64,000 bases of DNA, from positions 46,808 to 110,807 of the forward strand of contig DATAES010000151.1 in assembly GCA_036257895.1 (NCBI GenBank), written 5' to 3'. This DNA comes from DATAES01 sp036257895 (GTDB lineage: Bacteria > Actinomycetota > Acidimicrobiia > Acidimicrobiales > JACDCH01). The notes below the pieces were generated by a model, which searched no databases, had not been told where the DNA came from, and saw only the letters and a list, made by a program, of their open reading frames with translations. The translations under genes and the position numbers were made by a program. Below are positions 16,318 to 24,493 of this stretch, in pieces (positions within the stretch are counted from its first letter, which is position 1; every line of letters begins with the position of its first letter).

Positions 16318-17096
16318 ATGAGTGTCAGACCTCCATCGACCGCCAGAGTCTGGCCGGTGACGTAGCTCGCGTCATCCGACAAGAGGAACACCGTGGCCGC
16401 GGCGACCTCCCAAGCCGTGCCCTGACGGCCGAGCGGGACGGGCGTCCGCTCGCGGGAGGGACGCCCCGCCGAAGCCAGCCGTCCGAGCGGTGTGTCGATC
16501 AGTCCGGGTGCGACGACGTTGGCCCGGACACCGCGGCGCGCACCCTCGAGCGCGACGTGGCGGCACAGGCCGATGATCCCTGCCTTCGACGCGTCGTAGG
16601 CGGGAAGGCGACTGCCCGGCATGAGGCCCGCGACCGAACTGATGAACACGATGCTGCTGCCCTCGTCGAGTCGTGGCATCGCGGCGCGCGCGACGAGGAA
16701 GTGGCCGCGCAGGTTCACCGCGAACGTGGTGTCCCAGTCGGCGGCGCTCGTGCCTTGGAGTCCGCCTCCCATGCCGATGCCGACGTTGAGGACGATCCCA
16801 TCGAGTCCTTCGTCGGCCACCGCCTCGACCATGGAGTCACATTCCTCGGCCGACGCGATGTCCGCCGTGATCACCGAGCAGTGTCCTCCCTCCCGTTCGA
16901 TCCACGCGGCGGTGTCCTCGGCCGCGTCGCGATCGCGGTCAGCGCATGCAACGGTTGCTCCTTCGCGGGCAGCGAGGATCGAGATGGCGCGACCGTTGCC
17001 GGTCGGCGCATCTTCGTCGGCGGACGCCTGCGTGCCGGCGCCCACGACGAGGATGTGCCGCCCTTCGAGCCGTCCGTCGGCACGTGCCTCTGTCAC
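16314..17096 (-). CDS. short-chain dehydrogenase/reductase with expanded glycine loop
   Basis: NAD(P)-dependent oxidoreductase, 260 residues. The Rossmann start HILVVGAGTQASADEDAPTG has a roughly seven-residue insertion within the usual TGxxxGxG motif before GNGRAIS; an acidic CADRD after strand 2 favours NAD over NADP. The catalytic set is visible: LNVG (Asn), ISSVAG (Ser) and YDASK (Tyr/Lys), with a C-terminal DDASYVTGQTLAVDGGLTL typical of the family. The GTG start at 17096 is 19 bases after the stop of the upstream gene and it overlaps P450 by four bases. Probably oxidises an alcohol formed by the P450. Confidence 0.9.
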   Translation of the reverse strand: MTEARADGRLEGRHILVVGAGTQASADEDAPTGNGRAISILAAREGATVACADRDRDAAEDTAAWIEREGGHCSVITADIASAEECDSMVEAVADEGLDGIVLNVGIGMGGGLQGTSAADWDTTFAVNLRGHFLVARAAMPRLDEGSSIVFISSVAGLMPGSRLPAYDASKAGIIGLCRHVALEGARRGVRANVVAPGLIDTPLGRLASAGRPSRERTPVPLGRQGTAWEVAAATVFLLSDDASYVTGQTLAVDGGLTLI

Positions 17097-17115
17097 GACC
17101 CGCCGCTCCCCTCAC

Positions 17116-17673
17116 TCACGCGTCGAAGCCCGGCACGCCCGGCTCGCGCTGGACGCCGAGGGAGTTCAACGTGAACGCGACCATGTGGTAGTGGCCGATC
17201 AGCATCGGCACCTCGATGAGCTGTCGCTCGTCGTAACGGCTGGCGAGCTCGCCCCAGGTCTCGTCGCTGATGCAGCCGGTTTCGTGCAGCTCGTCAGCAG
17301 CGCGGATGAGCGTCGCATCGAACGGATCGCTCCAACCGTCCGCACCCTTCTTGACCCGCTCGATGTCTTCGTCGGTGATGCCGGTGCCACGCCCGATCAC
17401 GACGTGCTGGCCCCACTCGTACTCCGCCTGGCACAACCAACCAGTACGCAGGATGAGGAGCTCGCGCTCGCGCGCGGGCAGCTTGCCGGCGAGCAACTTG
17501 CCACCGAAGGGCAACCACCGGCGGAACAGTCCCGGATGGCGGACGAGCGTGGCGAAGATGTTGATCGCCCAGTCGTCCGATGTCGCGACCGACTGGAGCA
17601 ACTCGCGTTGCTCGTCGGTTGCGTCGTGGGCCGTCACGGGCTGGAGCCGTGGTACATCCGGTGCGCTCGCCAT
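17116..17673 (-). CDS. carboxymuconolactone decarboxylase-like (AhpD-fold) protein
   Basis: 185-residue all-helical protein. The core ARERELLILRTGWLCQAEYEWGQH resembles the CMD/AhpD active-site helix, but it has a single Cys followed by ExxWxxH rather than the redox CxxC of AhpD. A decarboxylase-like or unknown catalytic role is therefore more likely than peroxidase support. The ATG at 17673 is chosen over an upstream reading that passes through repeat A; a TACGGT hexamer six bases before it agrees. First gene of the leftward CMD-SDR-P450 operon. Confidence 0.82.
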   Translation of the reverse strand: MASAPDVPRLQPVTAHDATDEQRELLQSVATSDDWAINIFATLVRHPGLFRRWLPFGGKLLAGKLPARERELLILRTGWLCQAEYEWGQHVVIGRGTGITDEDIERVKKGADGWSDPFDATLIRAADELHETGCISDETWGELASRYDERQLIEVPMLIGHYHMVAFTLNSLGVQREPGVPGFDA

Positions 17674-17679
17674 TCTGTG

Positions 17680-17685
17680 ACCGTA
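17680..17685 (-). promoter_or_regulatory. candidate -10 (TACGGT) for CMD-SDR-P450 operon
   Basis: TANNNT six bases before the ATG at 17673. Confidence 0.5.
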
Positions 17686-17691
17686 GTTCTC

Positions 17692-17742
17692 CGAATGTTG
17701 GTGCGCCGTGGCCCCTATGGGGGCCACGGCGACCCGGAGTTC
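17692..17742 (+). repeat. palindromic repeat family A, copy 3
   Basis: Same orientation as copies 1 and 2, with centre CTATGG as in copy 2. It lies between two leftward genes; its right edge contains the TGA stop of the amidohydrolase gene (17741-17743 on the minus strand). Confidence 0.85.
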
Positions 17743-19288
17743 AGTAGGGGCTCCAGTGCGTGGTGGGCGACGACAGCCATGCGAACATCTCGCGACGCGA
17801 CATGGGGCCGCGGGCGCGCCACGGCGAACCGAGCGCACCTCCCTCGCGCAAGCCCGCAGCGTCGCCCTGCGACGCCGTCAGTGGATCGGACTCGAACGCG
17901 CACCGCGTCGCGGCGGGATCGATCCCGAACAAGTTCGCGGCGTTCAGCCCGAAGACCTTGCGCTTCAGCTCGTCGGTCAACGGGGGGTAGCCGTATCGCT
18001 CCTGGGCCTCCGCGCTGATCTGGAACGCACGGAACCCCGCGATCTGCGGTTGCGGCGACCCGTACCAGACGGCGTCGGTTCCCCACAGCACGCGCTCGGT
18101 CCCGACGCGGCTCAGCAGCTTGCCGATCGCGTGCGCGGCCTCCGTGGGCCGCGTCATCAGCTGTCGCCACACCGTTCCGAGATCGGCCCAGACGTTGTCG
18201 TTGGGTGGCACCTGATGACGGTCGAGCGCCGCCAGCAACGTGTCGATGCCGAGTCGGGCCGCCGGATTGTAGGGACCTTCGCGACGGTCGGCATCCCACG
18301 CCCCGTGGAACACGACGAACTGCATGTCGGGAAACAGGCGCGATACCGCGACGATGTCCTCCGGACCATTGTGGGCGGCGTCGAAGTTCACCAACGGCAA
18401 CCCCTTGTGGGCACAGAGCACCTTGACGCCCAGATCGTGCGCGTGCTGGACGACGGGAAGACCGATGGCCGGATCGTCGAGGCCGAACCCATGCCCCGTC
18501 GGACTCCACGCCGTGTAGACCTTGAACGCCGCGACGTGACCGCCGGAAGCGGTTGCGGTCATGCCGTCGAGCCGAGCCGACAAGTCGCCGACGTTCGGTG
18601 CGATCACGTTGTGGACGAGCACCCGTGACGCGCCGCCCGTGGTGAGCGACGCGGCGAGTTGTTGGGTGCCGACGGCATCGGGGAACGGCACCGGTGCGTC
18701 GTCAGGTCCCGAGTTGGGTACGTCCGACAGCAGAGCAACGGTCGTGTCACTCGCGAGGAAGACATCGTGCAGGTACGCGGCTCGGTTGACGCACTCGAGT
18801 TGGTCGTCGGACGCGCAGTCCGGAGGCAGCATCCCGAGCACGAGCTGCACGGTCTCGGGCGCGTTCTCCCGCCAAGGCGCGTCGGGCATCACGTGGTGCG
18901 TGTGGACGTCGAAGATGAACTCGCCTTGCGTGTTCAGCACCTGCTCGCACGCGGGCACGTCCTCGGGCGGAGGCGCGCTGAACGATCCCGCAGGACTGCT
19001 CGATCCGGTCGTGCTCGCGGCGTCGAATCCGCTCGCGCCAGGCTTGTGGTCCGCCGAACACGCCATGTCGAACATGGCGAGCGATGCCGCGAGGCCGCCG
19101 GCGCCGAGGAGGAAGCGACGTCGGTCGATCCCGTTGCGGCGTGCGGCACGATCGACGATCTCGAGCGTTTCGCGCGCGATCGCACGGTCACGTGCAGTTG
19201 CCGATGCCGGAATGAACTCACCGTTCGACACCGGGCCAGGCCGTACCGGCAACACCGGTCTGCCGTCACTGTCTCGATCCACCCGCAC
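17741..19288 (-). CDS. Tat-exported amidohydrolase (metal-dependent hydrolase)
   Basis: 515-residue protein of the amidohydrolase-2/TIM-barrel type. A long N-terminal region leads to a twin-arginine signal (RRRFLLGAGGLAASLAMFDMAC, about residues 56-77), followed by an Ala/Ser/Pro-rich linker. The signal may end in a lipobox-like MAC, so a Tat lipoprotein is possible. The barrel begins at FIFDVHTHHVMPD (HxH metal motif) and continues with FKVYTAW, a LCAHKGLP His, FVVFHGAWD and the late LWGTDAVWYGS Asp. Such proteins hydrolyse or decarboxylate cyclic substrates; the actual one is unknown. It lies upstream of the CMD-SDR-P450 operon, separated from it by repeat A. Confidence 0.85.
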   Translation of the reverse strand: MRVDRDSDGRPVLPVRPGPVSNGEFIPASATARDRAIARETLEIVDRAARRNGIDRRRFLLGAGGLAASLAMFDMACSADHKPGASGFDAASTTGSSSPAGSFSAPPPEDVPACEQVLNTQGEFIFDVHTHHVMPDAPWRENAPETVQLVLGMLPPDCASDDQLECVNRAAYLHDVFLASDTTVALLSDVPNSGPDDAPVPFPDAVGTQQLAASLTTGGASRVLVHNVIAPNVGDLSARLDGMTATASGGHVAAFKVYTAWSPTGHGFGLDDPAIGLPVVQHAHDLGVKVLCAHKGLPLVNFDAAHNGPEDIVAVSRLFPDMQFVVFHGAWDADRREGPYNPAARLGIDTLLAALDRHQVPPNDNVWADLGTVWRQLMTRPTEAAHAIGKLLSRVGTERVLWGTDAVWYGSPQPQIAGFRAFQISAEAQERYGYPPLTDELKRKVFGLNAANLFGIDPAATRCAFESDPLTASQGDAAGLREGGALGSPWRARGPMSRREMFAWLSSPTTHWSPY

Positions 19289-19337
19289 CCCCGGAGCCGA
19301 GCGAACGGCCCGAGCGTAGGTGCCCGTCGGTGCGAAA

Positions 19338-19964
19338 TCAGCGCACGCTGAAGCCCACGACTGACTCGAGCTCAGCCAGCGCCACGTCGGGATCGACGAC
19401 TTTGATCGTGGTCATGCCCATCTGTGCTGCGGGCTTGAGGTTGATGCCGAGGTCGTCGAGGAAGACGACCTCGCTCGGTTCGACCGCGAGCTGCTCGCAC
19501 GTCAGCTCGTAGATGCGGGGGTCGGGCTTGCGCAGGCCCGTCTTGCTCGACTCGACGACGACGTCGAAGAGGCCCTCCACGATCGTGAGCATCGTGTCCT
19601 CGCCCTCGGTCATCGTCGCGACGTTGTTGGTGATGAGCGCCGTCTTCAGGTGTTCGTGACACCGAGCGATCGCCTCGAGCATCTCCGGACGGATGTCGCC
19701 GGCCAGACAAGCCATGACCTCACGGGCGTCGATCTTCCAGCCGGCGGCGAGTGCCTCTGCTTCGTACGCGTCGCAGAACTCGTCGAAGGTCACTTCGTTG
19801 CGCTCGTGTCGCGCCCACGCGTTCGAATTGTGGTTGGTGGCGTTCAGTCCCCGCAGGAAGTCCTCGGGTAGGCCTCTGTCGCGCTCGTACCGAGCGAACG
19901 ACTCGAACGGGCTCGTCGAGATGACACCCCCGAAGTCGAACAGGGCGGCGCGGATCGGCGACAT
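19338..19964 (-). CDS. HAD-superfamily hydrolase
   Basis: 208-residue phosphatase-like protein. HAD motif I is modified to FDFGGVIS, as in the epoxide-hydrolase-N/YihX-type subfamily where the second Asp is replaced by Gly. Motif II is ALITNN, motif III Lys is in SSKTGLRKPDPRIYE and motif IV is VVFLDDLGIN. Start ATG at 19964 (MSPIRAALFDFGGV) is preceded by TACGAT at six bases; the longer in-frame reading is not protein-like. Substrate unknown. It is independent of the amidohydrolase, 49 bases downstream on the same strand. Confidence 0.87.
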   Translation of the reverse strand: MSPIRAALFDFGGVISTSPFESFARYERDRGLPEDFLRGLNATNHNSNAWARHERNEVTFDEFCDAYEAEALAAGWKIDAREVMACLAGDIRPEMLEAIARCHEHLKTALITNNVATMTEGEDTMLTIVEGLFDVVVESSKTGLRKPDPRIYELTCEQLAVEPSEVVFLDDLGINLKPAAQMGMTTIKVVDPDVALAELESVVGFSVR

Positions 19965-19970
19965 TCCGGC

Positions 19971-19976
19971 ATCGTA
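19971..19976 (-). promoter_or_regulatory. candidate -10 (TACGAT) for HAD gene
   Basis: TANNNT six bases before the ATG at 19964. Confidence 0.45.
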
Positions 19977-20029
19977 CGGAACCGCAGCCAGTTCGAAGGT
20001 CGACCCCTCGCGGTTCGTCGACAGTTCGT

Positions 20030-20170
20030 CCCCGGAGCGCGTCCAGCAGCGAGAACCCCGACCTGGCACCGTTCCTGTCCAGCGGCAACATCTTCCTGCG
20101 GAACGCCGTCGTGTCCGCCTCCGGCTCGGTCGACGGCGAGATCGCCGAGACGTTCGCGGTGAGCTCGTAG
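20030..20170 (+). pseudogene. 3' remnant of a lost gene
   Basis: The plus strand carries about 45 codons ending in TAG at 20168-20170 that read NPDLAPFLSSGNIFLRNAVV and then SASGSVDGEIAETFAVSS. Nearly every third position is G or C, the local coding signature. There is no usable start codon in that frame; further upstream the protein-like reading (SSKVDPSRFVDSSSPERVQ) sits in a different frame, as if a frameshift had occurred near 20040. It looks like the decayed C-terminus of an extracellular or beta-rich protein, but no family is recognised. The remainder of the 213-base gap shows nothing. Confidence 0.4.
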
Positions 20171-20177
20171 CTGTCGT

Positions 20178-21527
20178 CTAACCGAGGAAGTCGTGAGCCA
20201 GCGCGTTCCACAGCTCGGTGGAGAGCCGTAGCGATTCGACGTCGACCCGCTCGTCGTCGCCGTGGAACATGACGCCGTAGTCCTCGAGGCTCATCTGCGT
20301 GCTGAACAGACCGAACCCGTAAGCAGTCGAACCCGCTCGACGGAAGAACCGAGCGTCGGTGGCACCGACCGTGAGGAACGGCACGGTTGCCGAGCCCTCG
20401 TAGAACGTCTGCGTCACCCGGCTCAGTGCATCCCACAGAGGTGTCTCGACCGGCGACGCTGTCGACGGATCGTCGTGTGCATGCACGATGTCGACGCTTC
20501 CTCGAAGATCGCCGAGCGCTTCGTCGAGTAGCCCGTACACCTGGTCGATGGTCTGGCCCGGCAGCGTCCTGATGTCGAGCTCGAGATCGACAGTGTCTGG
20601 GATGACGTTGATCTTGGAGCCGCCGTGCACGATCGTCGGAGCGATCGTCGTGTGCGTGCACGCATGGAACTGGCGGCCCATGCCGAGCGGCAATGACTCA
20701 CACACCTCGACGAATCCTTCCTCTTGGAGGAGCGGCGCGGTCAACTCGTCGGGGTAGCCCATCGACTCGATGAAGCGGCGCCACACGTCGTGCAGCATCG
20801 TGGGTGGCCGGAACTCGTCGAGGCGACGCACGATCTCCGCCGCTGTGACGAGCGCGTTGTCGGTGCGGAACGGCTGCGAGGCGTGGCCGGCGGTGCCCTT
20901 CACCCGCAGCCGGCACCAGGCGGTGCCCTTCTCGCCCACGATCACCGGGAGTTTCAAGCCCTGCGGGCTGGGGATCGGGATCCCCCCGGACTCTGTGATC
21001 ACGTAGTCGGCGGCCACCGCGTCGTGCTCGCGGGTGACGAGATGCTCGGCCCCGTAGGTGCCGAGCGCCTCCTCGTCGGCCACAGCCAGGTACACCAGCG
21101 TGCCCTTCGGGCGGAACCCCGTCTGGGCGAGGTGCTTCGTCGCGACCGCCATAGAAGCGGTGAGGTTCAACATGTCGACGGCGCCGCGGCCCCAAACGTC
21201 GGTCGAGCCATCCTCGTTCGTCACCAGGTCACCGCTGAACGGATCGCGCTGCCATCGATCCTCGTTCGCAGGGACGACGTCGGTATGACCCATCAACAAG
21301 AGCGTCGGAGCGTTCGCGTCGGTGCCTTCGATGCGCGCGACAAGACTCGCTCGACCCTCGATCGGTTCGTACGTCTCGATGTCGAGTCCACCCGTACCGA
21401 GGTACTGCGACAGCGTGTCGACGCTGCGCGATTCCTTGCCCGAAGCTGCAGTTCCATCGTTCACGCACTCGTTGCGAATGAGTTGTTGCAAGAGGTCGGT
21501 GACCTCTGCGCTGATGTCTTCTTGCAC
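20178..21527 (-). CDS. M20-family metallopeptidase/deacylase
   Basis: Zinc-dependent exopeptidase or N-acyl-amino-acid hydrolase, cytosolic, 449 residues. Metal and catalytic motifs run in order: LLLMGHTDVVP (His and catalytic Asp), WGRGAVDMLN (bridging Asp), VADEEALGTYG (Glu-Glu), and the late GATDARFF and FHGDDERVD region with the last His. The lid domain with KGTAGHASQPF is present. The GTG at 21527 (MQEDISAEVTDLLQQLIRNE) fits the family start and has TACGCT seven bases upstream. A carboxypeptidase, ArgE/DapE-like or acylase activity cannot be distinguished. Confidence 0.88.
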   Translation of the reverse strand: MQEDISAEVTDLLQQLIRNECVNDGTAASGKESRSVDTLSQYLGTGGLDIETYEPIEGRASLVARIEGTDANAPTLLLMGHTDVVPANEDRWQRDPFSGDLVTNEDGSTDVWGRGAVDMLNLTASMAVATKHLAQTGFRPKGTLVYLAVADEEALGTYGAEHLVTREHDAVAADYVITESGGIPIPSPQGLKLPVIVGEKGTAWCRLRVKGTAGHASQPFRTDNALVTAAEIVRRLDEFRPPTMLHDVWRRFIESMGYPDELTAPLLQEEGFVEVCESLPLGMGRQFHACTHTTIAPTIVHGGSKINVIPDTVDLELDIRTLPGQTIDQVYGLLDEALGDLRGSVDIVHAHDDPSTASPVETPLWDALSRVTQTFYEGSATVPFLTVGATDARFFRRAGSTAYGFGLFSTQMSLEDYGVMFHGDDERVDVESLRLSTELWNALAHDFLG

Positions 21528-21534
21528 GTTCGCG

Positions 21535-21540
21535 AGCGTA
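21535..21540 (-). promoter_or_regulatory. candidate -10 (TACGCT), decides M20 start
   Basis: TANNNT seven bases before the GTG at 21527. Confidence 0.5.
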
Positions 21541-21640
21541 CGTCGCAGGCGTTGGACGTGCGCGATCGTGAGAGAAATCACGCGTCGATGAGCAACTATC
21601 CACACGCGCGGCGCGATCCTTTGCTTGACTTACGCGTGAA

Positions 21641-23035
21641 ATGGCGTCAAACCATGTCGTTGTGGATGGTTCGAACATCGCGACCGAAGGACGCGCCTCG
21701 CCGAGTTTGCAACAACTCGACGAAGCAGTGCGCGCGTTGCTCGCGGAGTACGGCTATGAGCATGTGACTGTTGTCGTCGATGCAACCTTCGGTCATCGCA
21801 TCGATGCAAAGGAAGTGAGTGCGTACGAAGAGGCTGTGCTGAACGGCGAACTGGTGACGCCGCCGGCGGGTGCGATCGGTCGCGGCGACGCGTTCGTCTT
21901 GCAGATCGCTGACCGCGCGAATGCCAATGTGTTCTCCAACGACTCGTTCCAGGAGTTCCACGGTGACTATCCGTGGCTCTTCGACGAGGGACGCTTGATC
22001 GGCGGCAAGCCCGTCGCCAATGTCGGCTGGGTCTTCGTGTTGCGCGCTCCCGTGCGCGGCCCCGCCAGCCGCAGATCGCTTCGTGATGCGCGCAAGTCGA
22101 CGAAGGCCAAGTCGACCCCTATCACGCCGCTGAAGACGCCCACCGGTAAGGCCACCCAGGCCGCCAAGGCCAGCCACGTCGGCAAGGTCACCCCGACCAC
22201 TCAGGCCGCCAAGGCCACGAAGGCCACGAAGAAGGAGACGCCTTCGCCCGCCAAAGCAGCCAAGAAGGCTTCGCTGTCCGTCGCGCCGCCGTCGGATGAG
22301 CCGATTTCGGCGGCGCCGCGCCCCCGGCGCCGACGCTCGGGAGGACGTCGCGAGCCGATCAACGACCAGCTCGTGTACCTGACGTTCGTCGTCGATCACC
22401 CGCTCGGCACGGTTGTCGAAGGAACAGTCGATCGCTTCTCGTCGCACGGTGCGTACGTGCACACCGGCGACGCGCAGTGTTACGTCCCGTTGCGCGAGCT
22501 CGGGGATCCACCACCGCGCAGTGCGCGCGAGGTACTGAATCTTGGCGAAACGCGCCCCTTTGTCGTGCATCGCTTCGATCCCGTTCGTCGAGGGATCGAT
22601 GTGCTGCCCGTGATCGGAAGCGTCGCCGTGTCCGAAAGCGGCAGTGATGTCGCCGAGGCGGTCGCTGACGCGACCGGTAGTACCAACCAAACCACACACG
22701 CCGAGGAGGCGCACGTGTCCCCTGCAGCCAAGAAGGCCGGGCCCCGGAGACGGGCCGCGGCCAAGAAGGCTCCGGCCAGGAAGAAGAAGGCGACTGCGAA
22801 GCGGGCTCCGGCTCGTAAGAAGGCAGCCGCACGAAAGACAACCGCTCGGAAGAGCACTGCTCGCAAGAGCACTGCACGCAAGCGCACGGCCAAGAAGGCG
22901 ACCAGGAAGAAGGCGCCCGCACGCAAGAAGGCCGCGGCCAAGCGGACAACTGCTCGGAAGAGCACGAAGAAGGCGACGCGCAAGAGGGCTCCGGCCCGCA
23001 AGCGCGCCGTGAAGAGGACCGCCCGCAAGCGCTGA
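21641..23035 (+). CDS. NYN/Zc3h12a-like RNase with S1 domain and histone-H1-like tail
   Basis: 464-residue three-part protein. Residues 1-135 match the Zc3h12a/NYN PIN-like nuclease fold: VVVDGSNIA (Asp9), a second strand ending VVVD (Asp47), RGDAFVLQIA (Asp83), FSNDSFQEF (Asp101) and the closing PWLFDEGRLI, so the acidic metal site looks intact. After a Lys/Ala/Thr linker (140-235) comes an S1-like OB domain (about 257-322: VVEGTVDRFSSHGAYVHTGD, YVPLRELG, GETRPFVVHRFD). The last hundred residues are almost wholly AKKA/ARKK/TARKS repeats like histone H1 or the mycobacterial HupB tail. This suggests an RNA-cleaving enzyme tethered to RNA or nucleoid. No partner gene is adjacent. Confidence 0.8.
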   Translation: MASNHVVVDGSNIATEGRASPSLQQLDEAVRALLAEYGYEHVTVVVDATFGHRIDAKEVSAYEEAVLNGELVTPPAGAIGRGDAFVLQIADRANANVFSNDSFQEFHGDYPWLFDEGRLIGGKPVANVGWVFVLRAPVRGPASRRSLRDARKSTKAKSTPITPLKTPTGKATQAAKASHVGKVTPTTQAAKATKATKKETPSPAKAAKKASLSVAPPSDEPISAAPRPRRRRSGGRREPINDQLVYLTFVVDHPLGTVVEGTVDRFSSHGAYVHTGDAQCYVPLRELGDPPPRSAREVLNLGETRPFVVHRFDPVRRGIDVLPVIGSVAVSESGSDVAEAVADATGSTNQTTHAEEAHVSPAAKKAGPRRRAAAKKAPARKKKATAKRAPARKKAAARKTTARKSTARKSTARKRTAKKATRKKAPARKKAAAKRTTARKSTKKATRKRAPARKRAVKRTARKR

Positions 23036-23051
23036 GGCGTACGGGTGCCCG

Positions 23052-23672
23052 TCATCGACCGGGCCCGGCCGGCACATCACCGGTCCGGGCCCGGAGGCGG
23101 GTGACCACACGTTCGAAGAACTCGCGAGGCTGTACCCCTGGCACGACGAACGAGTCGCCGAACAACCACGCCGGAGTTGCGGCGATGCCGAGTTCGCGAG
23201 CGGACTCCATCGACGAGGCCACCGACCTCGCGCCCTCGCCCCCTTCGAGGGCTGCATCGACCTCGGTGGACGGCGCTCCGCTCTGTTCGACCAGCGTCGC
23301 CAGGATCTCGGGATCGCCGATGTCGAGTCCGGTCACGAAGTGCGCGTCGAACAGCGAATCGTCGAGCGCACGAAACGCTGCCGGCCACCGGCGCCGAACC
23401 ACCTCGGCGGTGTCGAGTGCGCGACGGCTGTTCGGCACGAGCGCCGGTGCTCGGAACGGGATGCCGAGCTCGCGGCACTCCCGTCCGATCGAGGCATACA
23501 CGGCGCTCAGCCGTCCTCGCGGGCTGACCCATCGCCCGTCTCGGGGCAACTCCGGATGCAACTCGAAGGGGAGTTGCGTCACTTCGACGTCGAGCGCGCG
23601 CAAGAGCGCGGTGCGATCTCGGCCGAGATAGCACCACGGGCAGATGTAGTCCGACCAGACCTTGACCTGCAT
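23052..23672 (-). CDS. DsbA-family (FrnE-like) thioredoxin-fold oxidoreductase
   Basis: 206-residue cytosolic protein of the FrnE/2-hydroxychromene-isomerase-like DsbA group. The CPWCYLG active site is at residues 11-17, following VKVWSDYI; the cis-Pro region is near ATPAWLFGDSFVVPG and an all-helical insertion separates the two. No signal peptide is present, so this is the cytosolic FrnE type, probably handling disulfides or glutathione/mycothiol-like adducts. It shares a short symmetric promoter region with xth. Confidence 0.9.
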   Translation of the reverse strand: MQVKVWSDYICPWCYLGRDRTALLRALDVEVTQLPFELHPELPRDGRWVSPRGRLSAVYASIGRECRELGIPFRAPALVPNSRRALDTAEVVRRRWPAAFRALDDSLFDAHFVTGLDIGDPEILATLVEQSGAPSTEVDAALEGGEGARSVASSMESARELGIAATPAWLFGDSFVVPGVQPREFFERVVTRLRARTGDVPAGPGR

Positions 23673-23677
23673 CCTGA

Positions 23678-23699
23678 GCGACCACCCTAGGGTGGTCGC
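23678..23699. promoter_or_regulatory. perfect 22-bp palindrome, bidirectional -10 region
   Basis: Self-complementary 22-mer (half-site GCGACCACCCT) centred on CCCTAGGG in the 29-base gap between the divergent DsbA-like gene and xth. The centre gives overlapping TAGGGT hexamers on both strands: 23688-23693 (eight bases before the xth GTG) and 23684-23689 on the minus strand (eleven bases before the dsbA ATG). It could also be an operator for a dimeric regulator. Confidence 0.6.
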
Positions 23700-23701
23700 C
23701 C

Positions 23702-24493
23702 GTGAGGATCGCGACCTGGAACGTCAACTCGCTCAAGGCCCGGTTGCCACGCGTCGAAGCCTGGTTGGACGATTGCAAGCCCGACATCCTGTGCATGCAG
23801 GAGACGAAGCTGGTGGACTCGGCGTTCCCGTCGCTGACGTTCTCCGCCCTGGGCTACGAGGGCGTCCACCATGGCGAAGGACGTTGGAACGGCGTCGCCA
23901 TCCTGAGCAAGGTCGGCCTGGCGGAGCCCTCGGTCGGATTCGCCCCGGACGACGAGATCGTGCGCGACGAGGCTCGCATCGTGTCGGCGACTTGTGGGGG
24001 CGTCCGCGTCGCGAGCGTGTATGTGCCCAACGGACGATCGCTCGACGACGAGCAGTACCAGTTCAAGCTCGCGTGGTTGGGCAGGCTTCGGGGACACTTG
24101 GAGGCCGCATGTGACGTGAATGCGAACGTGATGGTGTGCGGCGACTTCAACATCGCGCCCGAAGACCGAGACGTCTGGGACCCCAACGCGGTGCACGGCG
24201 CGACGCACGTGAGCGAACCGGAGCGCGCCGCGCTCGCCGATCTCGAGGGTTGGGGGCTCGTCGACGTCTTTCGCCGCCACTACGACCAAGAAGGTCTGTA
24301 CTCGTGGTGGGACTACCGGGCGGGCAACTTCCACAAACACCTCGGCATGCGGATCGATCTGATGCTGGCGAGCAAGCCGCTCGCCGAGCGCTCGCGGTGG
24401 GCGCTCATCGACCGCAACGCGCGCAAGGGACAGTCGCCGTCCGATCACGCCCCGCTGATCGTCGACTTCGACATCGCTGCGGACGGGTCGTGA
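23702..24493 (+). CDS. xth: exodeoxyribonuclease III
   Basis: AP endonuclease/3'-5' exonuclease of base-excision repair, 263 residues. Motifs: RIATWNVNSLKARL (Asn7), CMQETKL (catalytic Glu), RWNGVAILS, VYVPNGR (Tyr), CGDFNIAPEDRD (Asp/Asn), RIDLMLAS and the terminal SDHAPLIVDF with the catalytic Asp-His. The GTG start at 23702 lies eight bases after a TAGGGT hexamer. It is coupled to the following thioesterase by a GTGA overlap. Confidence 0.95.
   Translation: MRIATWNVNSLKARLPRVEAWLDDCKPDILCMQETKLVDSAFPSLTFSALGYEGVHHGEGRWNGVAILSKVGLAEPSVGFAPDDEIVRDEARIVSATCGGVRVASVYVPNGRSLDDEQYQFKLAWLGRLRGHLEAACDVNANVMVCGDFNIAPEDRDVWDPNAVHGATHVSEPERAALADLEGWGLVDVFRRHYDQEGLYSWWDYRAGNFHKHLGMRIDLMLASKPLAERSRWALIDRNARKGQSPSDHAPLIVDFDIAADGS

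Noticed and set aside
21596..21604. CTATCCACA near the NYN gene start
   Set aside because: One mismatch from a DnaA box, isolated; treated as chance.
21578..21639. TCACGCGT and ACGCGTGA sites flanking the M20/NYN divergent gap
   Set aside because: Arms are short and 46 bases apart; each contains the self-complementary ACGCGT, common in such DNA.
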